A DNA stretch of 29,067 nucleotides. Origin: JAUXFK01 sp034189035. Its GTDB lineage: Bacteria > Desulfobacterota > UBA8473. The stretch covers positions 1-29,067 of the forward strand of contig JAXHVA010000054.1 in the NCBI GenBank assembly GCA_034189035.1, given 5' to 3'. The position numbers and the translations under genes were made by a program. Shown one piece after another: positions 23,440 to 29,067 of the stretch. How positions within the stretch are numbered: position 1 is the first letter of the stretch; each line of letters starts with the position of its first letter. The notes under the pieces are model-generated. The model saw only the letters and a list, made by a program, of their open reading frames with translations. It ran no database searches and had not been told where the DNA came from.

Positions 23440-26400
23440 ATGAAGATAAAAGAAGTTGAAGTCTTTGGGTTTAAGTCCTTTGTTGATAAGACTGTCTTTT
23501 CTATCCAGCCTAGAATTACAGCCATAGTTGGACCAAATGGTTGTGGGAAGAGCAATGTTGTTGATGCCATTAGGTGGGCTATGGGGGAACACAGTGCCAA
23601 ACAGCTTCGAGGAGCCCTAATGGAGGATGTCATCTTTAATGGGAGTGAAAGGAGAAAACCGATCGGGGTTGCAGAGGTCTCTTTGATCTTTTCCAATGAA
23701 GACGGTGTTGCTCCGCCCACATGCAAGGAGTTCAGTGAGATTCAAATTACACGACGTTTCTTTCGATCCGGTGATAGTGAATACTATATCAATAAGACTC
23801 CATGCCGCTTAAAGGACATTTCAGAGCTTTTCATGGATACAGGAGTAGGATCTAAAAACTATTCTGTTATAGAGCAGGGAAAGGTCGATAGTATCTTGAA
23901 TGCTAAGCCTCAGGACAGAAGATTTTTGATTGAAGAGGCGGCAGGTATAACAAAATATAAAAGCAGAAAGAAAGAGGCATTGAGTAAGATCGACTCCACA
24001 AAACGAAATATGGTTCGGCTGTCCGATATTATTGGAGAGATCAAAAGACAGATGAACTCCCTCAATAGACAGGCCAAAAAGGCGAAGAGATACAACTCGA
24101 TCAAAGGAGAGATACGAGATATAGAACTGAAAATGGCTTCAAATGAATACGAAGGTCTTTTAAATAAGAAGCAAGAAATGGAGAACCTGATAAATACCCT
24201 GAGAGTTAAAGAAACAGAATCTTTCGCAAGGATCCAGAGCAATGAAAATCGGCTTGAGAAGATGAAGATCATGCTTTTGGATAAGGAAAATGAGCTAAAA
24301 AGTATCCAGGAAAGGTTCTTTAGTGTAAACAATTCAATCCTAAGGAATAAAGACAGGATAGAGTATGGCAGTAAAGATTTACAAAATTTTGAAAAACAGA
24401 GTGTCAGCTTGAAAGAAGATATCACAAAATTCAACTCTCAACTTAAGGCTACCAAAGAAGAGATTCGGACATTAGATCAAAGGCAGGTCGATTTTTATAG
24501 TACCCTGACCGATTTAGAGTTGAAATTGAGAGAAGTTGAATTGCGCTTTAACAGGGAAGAGCAGTTTTACGAGACCACAATAAAGAGTGTTGAAACGCTG
24601 AAGGCCGATCTCATTGATATACTAACAGAATCGACCCATCTGAAAAATTCTATAGCTCATCTTCGAGATCAACATGAGAATTTCTCAAGAAGGGAGAACA
24701 GGAACAAAAAGGAGATAGGCGCTATAAAAGAGGCAATTCATAGTTTGGAACTTAGAGAGAATAGATTAGAAAAGGAATATGAAGAGCAAAGAGCCGTAAA
24801 ACAGGAATTAGAAGATGAGAAGGAAAAGAGATTGAATCATGTCAATAGATTGAAGGTTACCTTGGAGGACAAAGGGAAAGCCATGGAAGGTCTAAAAGAA
24901 AGGATGGGAGAGAATACTGCCCGTCTAAATTCTCTGAAAGAGCTTCAGAGAAACCTTGAGGGGTATCAGGAAGGGGTTCGTTCGATACTCTTGAAACACG
25001 ATGCTGAAGATCAGAAAAATGGCGGAATCTTTGGAGTGGTAGCCGATATAGTTGAGACTGAATCGAAATACGAGACAGCCCTTGAGGCCATTCTTGGAGA
25101 AAGGCTCCAGTATATTATCGTTAAAAGTCAGTATGAAGGTGTAGAGGCTATTGCATTTTTGAAGAGTCAATCTGCTGGCAGGAGCAGTTTTATACCCATG
25201 ATACCAATAAAAGAAAAACAAACCCACAATGACACATCTTTTACAGACAACAAGTTCGTCGAATTAATAGATGTAGTTAAAGTAAAAGATGGCTTTACTG
25301 ATATTGCCAAATACTTGTTGGCCAATGTGCACATAGTGGAAGACCTGACAAAAGCTATAGAGTTCTGGAATAAGAATGGCTATATTGGTGATCTGGTTAC
25401 CCTTGATGGAGACATAATAGATTCCCATGGTGTGCTTACCGGTGGCAGCAAAGATTATGTTACAGGAGGAATATTACAAAAGAATAGAGAAATCAAGGAA
25501 TTAGAACATAAAACAGAACAGATAACGCGGGAGTACAATACTATTAAAGACGAGCATATACTTGTCCTAGAGGATATATCATCACTACAAGGAGAAATTG
25601 AGAGACTGAACCAAGAGCTGCATACTACAGAGGTCAAGACGATTACCTTGGAAAACGATCTAAGCCAGGTTCAAAAAGAGTTAAACAGGCACAAAGAGAA
25701 GGCAGGGATATTAAACTTTGACAGAGATCAATTACGCGTTGATAGTGAAAAGTCGGAAAGATATCTATTGGAAAAGACAAAGGAGTTAAAAAGGCTTTCC
25801 CAAGTAAGAAACGAAAAAGAAGAGCGAGTAGGCAAATTACAAAGAGAAGAGAAGGAAGCAAAGAAAGAGATAGATGGACTGAGGGCAGATATTACCGATT
25901 CGAAGGTGAGGATAAGCTCTTTAAAAGAGAAGCTTAAAGGCATATCTTTTAACCAAAATCGTCTGAGGAATATTAAAGAAGAATTAATTAAAGAGACAAA
26001 GAAGAAAGAGACGGAGAGACAAGAAAATGTATGCAAGATGCATAATATTTCCGAGATGATAGGTGATTCTAAGGTCGCTTTGGAGGGGCTGCTCGATCTT
26101 TATAAAGACCTTGAAGATTTTTTGAGTAGAAAAAAGATGGAGACCAATATAGTACTTGAGCAGATAAGGAAAGAAGAGGATAGAAATAAAGACCTTACAA
26201 GAGATCTGGAAGTTATAAATCGGAGGCTCTCTGAGCTGAATCTCAATATAACAGAGATAGACCTCACTATAACTAATCTTAAACAGAGGATAAAAGAGAA
26301 ATACTATATTGGGTTAGATAAGACCCTTGATCTTTCAACCTGTGGTTGGAATGAAGGCGAGATGAAAGAAAGGCTTGAGAACCTAAGGGAATCGATGGAA

Positions 26401-26997
26401 CGTATGGGTGAAGTGAACCTTATGGCTATAAGTGATTATGAAGAATTGACACAGAGATTCGAATTCTTGATCGCTCAAAAGGACGATTTAAGCCAGTCTT
26501 TAGAATACCTCCAAAAGACTATAAAAAGGATCAACCGGGTAACAAAGAAGAGTTTTAATGAGACTTTTTTGGCTATCAATGAAAAGTTCAAAGAAACATT
26601 TTCATGTCTGTTTAAAGGTGGGGAGGCCGAGCTTATATTAACCGATGAGGACGATTTTCTAGAGACCGGTATAGAGATAATTGCCCAGCCTCCGGGAAAG
26701 AGGCTTCAGAGCCTTAACCTACTTTCCGGAGGAGAAAAGACTCTGGCTACGATAGCTTTAATCTTTTCAATATTCACTATAAAACCAAGCCCTTTTTGCA
26801 TTCTCGATGAGGTAGACGCAGCTTTGGATGATCCAAACATAGAAAGATTCAATAAGTTACTTATAGATATGTCTGATAACTCCCAATTTGTCATTGTGAC
26901 CCATAACAAAAGAACTATGGAGATAGCCAATGCCCTTGTCGGTGTGACAATGGAGGAATCAGGAGTATCCAAGCTAGTTTCTGTAAAGATGAACTGA
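23440..26997 (+). CDS. smc: Chromosome segregation protein Smc
   Basis: A full-length 1185-residue SMC ATPase, the usual bacterial size. Walker A is G31-PNGCGKSN; the N-terminal head has AIRWAMGEHSAKQLRG. Coiled coils occupy ~165-500 and ~690-1010, with the hinge between (~505-680), including the glycine-rich GGIFGVVADIVE and GDLVTLDGDII...GVLTGGS. The C-terminal head has the signature LLSGGEKTLATIAL (L1095 onward) and Walker B CILDEVDAALDD. With ScpA/ScpB it compacts and segregates the chromosome; ScpAB genes are not in this window. ATG 23440 has GAGG about twelve bases upstream. A 15-codon frame starting at GTG 23412 overlaps the start in another frame. Confidence 0.97.
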   Translation: MKIKEVEVFGFKSFVDKTVFSIQPRITAIVGPNGCGKSNVVDAIRWAMGEHSAKQLRGALMEDVIFNGSERRKPIGVAEVSLIFSNEDGVAPPTCKEFSEIQITRRFFRSGDSEYYINKTPCRLKDISELFMDTGVGSKNYSVIEQGKVDSILNAKPQDRRFLIEEAAGITKYKSRKKEALSKIDSTKRNMVRLSDIIGEIKRQMNSLNRQAKKAKRYNSIKGEIRDIELKMASNEYEGLLNKKQEMENLINTLRVKETESFARIQSNENRLEKMKIMLLDKENELKSIQERFFSVNNSILRNKDRIEYGSKDLQNFEKQSVSLKEDITKFNSQLKATKEEIRTLDQRQVDFYSTLTDLELKLREVELRFNREEQFYETTIKSVETLKADLIDILTESTHLKNSIAHLRDQHENFSRRENRNKKEIGAIKEAIHSLELRENRLEKEYEEQRAVKQELEDEKEKRLNHVNRLKVTLEDKGKAMEGLKERMGENTARLNSLKELQRNLEGYQEGVRSILLKHDAEDQKNGGIFGVVADIVETESKYETALEAILGERLQYIIVKSQYEGVEAIAFLKSQSAGRSSFIPMIPIKEKQTHNDTSFTDNKFVELIDVVKVKDGFTDIAKYLLANVHIVEDLTKAIEFWNKNGYIGDLVTLDGDIIDSHGVLTGGSKDYVTGGILQKNREIKELEHKTEQITREYNTIKDEHILVLEDISSLQGEIERLNQELHTTEVKTITLENDLSQVQKELNRHKEKAGILNFDRDQLRVDSEKSERYLLEKTKELKRLSQVRNEKEERVGKLQREEKEAKKEIDGLRADITDSKVRISSLKEKLKGISFNQNRLRNIKEELIKETKKKETERQENVCKMHNISEMIGDSKVALEGLLDLYKDLEDFLSRKKMETNIVLEQIRKEEDRNKDLTRDLEVINRRLSELNLNITEIDLTITNLKQRIKEKYYIGLDKTLDLSTCGWNEGEMKERLENLRESMERMGEVNLMAISDYEELTQRFEFLIAQKDDLSQSLEYLQKTIKRINRVTKKSFNETFLAINEKFKETFSCLFKGGEAELILTDEDDFLETGIEIIAQPPGKRLQSLNLLSGGEKTLATIALIFSIFTIKPSPFCILDEVDAALDDPNIERFNKLLIDMSDNSQFVIVTHNKRTMEIANALVGVTMEESGVSKLVSVKMN

Positions 26998-27017
26998 ATT
27001 ACATAGTGCCCGTTTTC

Positions 27018-27060
27018 AACACAATTGCTCATTTTTAGATGGATCCTAATTGTGTTTTTA
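27018..27060 (+). terminator. Candidate intrinsic terminator of smc
   Basis: AACACAATT (27018-27026) pairs perfectly with AATTGTGTT (27048-27056); a T-rich run follows to about 27069. The loop is long (21 bases) and the stem AT-rich, so it is weaker than a classical terminator. Confidence 0.5.
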
Positions 27061-27379
27061 TCTTTTTCTTGGATATAATTTGATCCTGTGTTATAAGATA
27101 CTAAATTTCATTTTAGAACCAACAGCAAAAGAAATTACATGTTGCGCAACCAATAAAGATTTTTCATTTCTGGATGGACATTACGAAACATTACAGATAA
27201 CTGCATTTTGCAGGCTCCCTCAAACAATTTGCAATTGTATCATTGTAAACATTTACATATTTATTGCTTCGCTTTACTTGAATCTTCTAAAATAAATTAA
27301 AAATGTTAGTCAAAGACCACTCAAATTACTATTTAATGAAGCTATTACACAATTTTTTATTAACATGAAGGAGTTAAAA
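27061..27379. other. AT-rich intergenic region before the glycosyltransferase
   Basis: An 81-codon frame starting TTG 27050 begins inside the terminator stem, lacks a ribosome site and has no recognisable content, so I do not call it. CAATT-TGC-AATTG near 27225-27240 is a small inverted repeat. No convincing promoter was singled out among many AT-rich boxes. Confidence 0.4.
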
Positions 27380-28630
27380 ATGGGAATTATTGTTGAAAAT
27401 CCTGAATGTATAAATAGCGCAGATATTGTTGTTGGAATTCCTTCCTATAACGAAGCGGATTCCATTTCATATCCTACCAAGATGGCAGACAAAGGATTAA
27501 CGGATTTCTTCCCATATAAAAAATCCGTGATTATTAATGTGGATAACGATTCGCCGGATGGGACAAAGGATGCATTTATGAACACCCCAACATCTATGCC
27601 CAAGATATATATCTCAACATCGAAGGGGATAAAGGGAAAGGGAAACAATCTAAAGAATCTTTTTGAGGCGGCAGTTGAGCTTCGGGCCAAGGCAGTGGCA
27701 GTTGTGGATGCAGATTTAAAGAGCATTACCCCCGAATGGATTCAATACCTGGTGGAGCCTGTGTTTGTTGGTTTTAATTATGTAAGCCCGATTTATGTTC
27801 GCCATAAATACGACGGTTCTATTACTAATCATATTGCCTATCCTATGTTAAGGACACTTTTTGGCCTTCGAGTAAGACAGCCGATTGGGGGGGATTTTGG
27901 GTTTTGTGGAAGAATGGCCCGAGCATTTTTATCAGAAAAACTCTGGAATGAAAATGTTTCCAATTTCGGAATAGATATATGGATGACGACCATAGCGATT
28001 GCCCGGCGTTTTAAAGTGTGTCAGACATTTTTGGGTAGCCCCAAGACCCATAGGGCGAAGGACCCAGCCAGGGATTTAGGTCCTATGTTTAAGCAGGTGG
28101 TTATGACCTTCTTCGATCTGATGATCGATTTTGAGTATCTATGGAAAGACACTTCGCATAGTTTGCCAAGCAGTATCTTTGGATTTGGCCTCGGAGTTGA
28201 GGAAAAACCCCCGATTGTAAATGTAAATACAAAAGCTCTGCATGATAGCTTACTTTGTGGTTTTGATCGATATGGTGAGGTATGGACAAAGATCATCCCC
28301 AAGCCGGAGTTTAATGAAGTAAAAAAGGCTTCCAAACTCCCTATAGATAAGTTTTATTACCAAAGTGATGTCTGGGCGCGGATCCTTTTCGATTTTGCTA
28401 TTGCGTATAGAAACAATAGAATTCCAAAAGATGAAATTATGGATGCCCTCATTCCCTTCTATCACTCTCGAATTCTTTCCTTTGTTAACAAAACGGCTCA
28501 TATGGGAATAAAAGAATGTGAAGAGTATTTTGAGATGATCGTTCGAGTATTTGAGAATGAAAAGTGTAATTTGATTAAACGCTGGGATCAATATCAAAGA
28601 AGGTTGGGTAATAAACTCTTTACATGTTAA
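27380..28630 (+). CDS. GT-A glycosyltransferase related to mannosylglycerate/glucosylglycerate synthases
   Basis: A 416-residue cytosolic protein. The nucleotide-sugar fold begins VVGIPSYNEADSI; the metal-binding motif is D110-A-D112 in AVVDADLKSITPEWI; then RQPIGGDFGF (~169-178), FGIDIWMTTIA and KTHRAKDPARDLGPM follow. This order (DAD...WI, QPxGG, GID, K-x-HR...DL..M) parallels GT78 mannosylglycerate synthase and GT81-like glucosylglycerate synthases, which join a nucleotide-sugar to glycerate to make compatible solutes. The C-terminal ~170 residues are helical. It stands alone downstream of smc. ATG 27380 is chosen because AAGGAG lies six bases upstream; an ATG at 27365 precedes that site. 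The acceptor could be something else. Confidence 0.6.
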   Translation: MGIIVENPECINSADIVVGIPSYNEADSISYPTKMADKGLTDFFPYKKSVIINVDNDSPDGTKDAFMNTPTSMPKIYISTSKGIKGKGNNLKNLFEAAVELRAKAVAVVDADLKSITPEWIQYLVEPVFVGFNYVSPIYVRHKYDGSITNHIAYPMLRTLFGLRVRQPIGGDFGFCGRMARAFLSEKLWNENVSNFGIDIWMTTIAIARRFKVCQTFLGSPKTHRAKDPARDLGPMFKQVVMTFFDLMIDFEYLWKDTSHSLPSSIFGFGLGVEEKPPIVNVNTKALHDSLLCGFDRYGEVWTKIIPKPEFNEVKKASKLPIDKFYYQSDVWARILFDFAIAYRNNRIPKDEIMDALIPFYHSRILSFVNKTAHMGIKECEEYFEMIVRVFENEKCNLIKRWDQYQRRLGNKLFTC

Positions 28631-28953
28631 TACCTGGAAGCTAACAATACATATACTTAATAATAGCCGATATTGCCATTAGGTGCTTTTTCAATGAGAA
28701 TCGACTTTGTATCCGTCCAGAAACAAGGGATTTAACAAGGATAAAGCACATGGGAATTTTCGTTTTATAAAATGAGTTCTTTCTCTAGGAACGACTGATC
28801 GGCAGCTTGAGTCGAGGCGTACATTGTAGTACGTTGCATATAGAGACCTAAGAAAAAAACAACTTGGGGGGAAGGGCCCTTTTATAAATTGGAGACTCAT
28901 TACTGCTGGTGTGTTGGTGATAATAGATGGTTGTCTATGGAGGATTTTAGAAT
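28631..28953. other. Gene-free region after the glycosyltransferase
   Basis: No gene is supported on either strand; a minus-strand frame over 28691-28978 has no recognisable content. The region contains the three-stem element at 28777-28854 and little else that I can name. No clear terminator follows the glycosyltransferase stop. Confidence 0.4.
28777..28854. other. Predicted three-stem (three-way junction) element
   Basis: Outer stem: TTCTT+TCTCTA (28777-28787) pairs with TAGAGA (28841-28846) and, after a three-base bulge, AAGAA (28850-28854). Within it are CGACT (28792-28796)/AGTCG (28810-28814) and CGTAC (28818-28822)/GTACG (28829-28833). All pairs are Watson-Crick. It lies about 120 bases before a possible gene start. 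It matches no RNA family I recognise; function is unknown, and either strand could be transcribed. Confidence 0.45.
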
Positions 28954-29067
28954 TTGATCTGGTTAAAAAATGATGCACGAAAAGAGGAAAAGAAGGAAAA
29001 AAAGAGAGAAAAGAGAAGAGAGAACAGTATTGAAACCTCGAAGTATAAATTGGGAATCGATGAAACA
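28954..29067 (+). CDS. Start of an unidentified gene, cut by the window edge
   Basis: A frame open to the right edge starts at TTG 28954, ten bases after GGAGG (28939-28943); its first residues after the start are IWLKNDARKEEKKEKKREKR and further on SKYKLGIDET. An alternative frame from ATG 28970 (MMHEKRKRRKK...) is also open but has no ribosome site. The first ~20 residues are almost all charged because the DNA is an uninterrupted purine run at 28979-29024. Which frame is real, and what it encodes, cannot be decided from this end. Confidence 0.35.
   Translation, partial: MIWLKNDARKEEKKEKKREKRRENSIETSKYKLGIDET

Noticed and set aside
27050..27295. 81-codon plus-strand frame after smc
   Set aside because: Starts with TTG inside the terminator stem of smc, no ribosome site, AT-driven hydrophobic composition.

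Overview
The window looks like a piece of chromosome from an AT-rich, diderm (Gram-negative) bacterium. The type IV prepilin set (PilV/PilW/PilX), the single-module heptose-phosphate adenylyltransferase, the RND/TolC efflux system, the sigma-54 regulation and the Smc sequence suggest a deltaproteobacterial (Desulfobacterota) or Nitrospirota-like lineage. This placement is by gene content and sequence feel only; no search was run.

Layout. (1) 1-730: the last ~30 codons of a probable IS110-family transposase, followed by gene-free DNA whose first part (99-245) can fold into a long closed stem with internal hairpins. (2) 730-6663, minus strand: a four-gene envelope/exopolysaccharide-type operon read as TMTC-like membrane protein with TPRs -> XrtA-type polysaccharide deacetylase -> large multi-pass GT-C-like membrane protein -> SAM methyltransferase. 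Arginine codons sampled in this block are CGN-type, unlike the AGG/AGA-rich genes to its right, so it may have been acquired. (3) 6664-7073: divergent regulatory region with a palindromic operator on the minus-strand side and a near-consensus sigma-70 promoter in front of the prepilin peptidase gene. (4) 7074-10875: prepilin peptidase, a membrane sensor kinase and a sigma-54 response regulator, tightly packed. (5) 11093-14691: a good -24/-12 promoter, preceded by a long inverted repeat that could be the enhancer site, drives four minor-pilin-type genes (FimT/GspH, PilV, PilW, PilX). (6) 15049-15552: stand-alone ADP-heptose pathway adenylyltransferase. (7) 15678-22979: TetR-type regulator, membrane-fusion lipoprotein, RND pump, TolC-like channel and a YkgJ-type cysteine-cluster protein; one operon with a strong promoter, a FadR-like palindrome over the start site and a clean intrinsic terminator. 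(8) 22980-23439: gene-free DNA with several strong hairpins. (9) 23440-26997: full-length smc. (10) 27380-28630: a GT-A glycosyltransferase resembling mannosyl-/glucosylglycerate synthases. (11) 28631-29067: a predicted three-stem element and the start of an unidentified gene.

How the parts may work together. Prepilin peptidase processes the pilins encoded just downstream, and the kinase/regulator pair is well placed to switch on the minor-pilin operon through the -24/-12 promoter. The efflux operon is probably self-repressed by its TetR protein. The minus-strand block probably modifies a surface polysaccharide or glycoprotein. The most interesting unexplained signals are the folded region behind the IS110 remnant (99-245), the inverted repeat upstream of the sigma-54 promoter (11004-11089), the FadR-like operator (15708-15727), the hairpin cluster before smc (22997-23128) and the three-stem element at 28777-28854.
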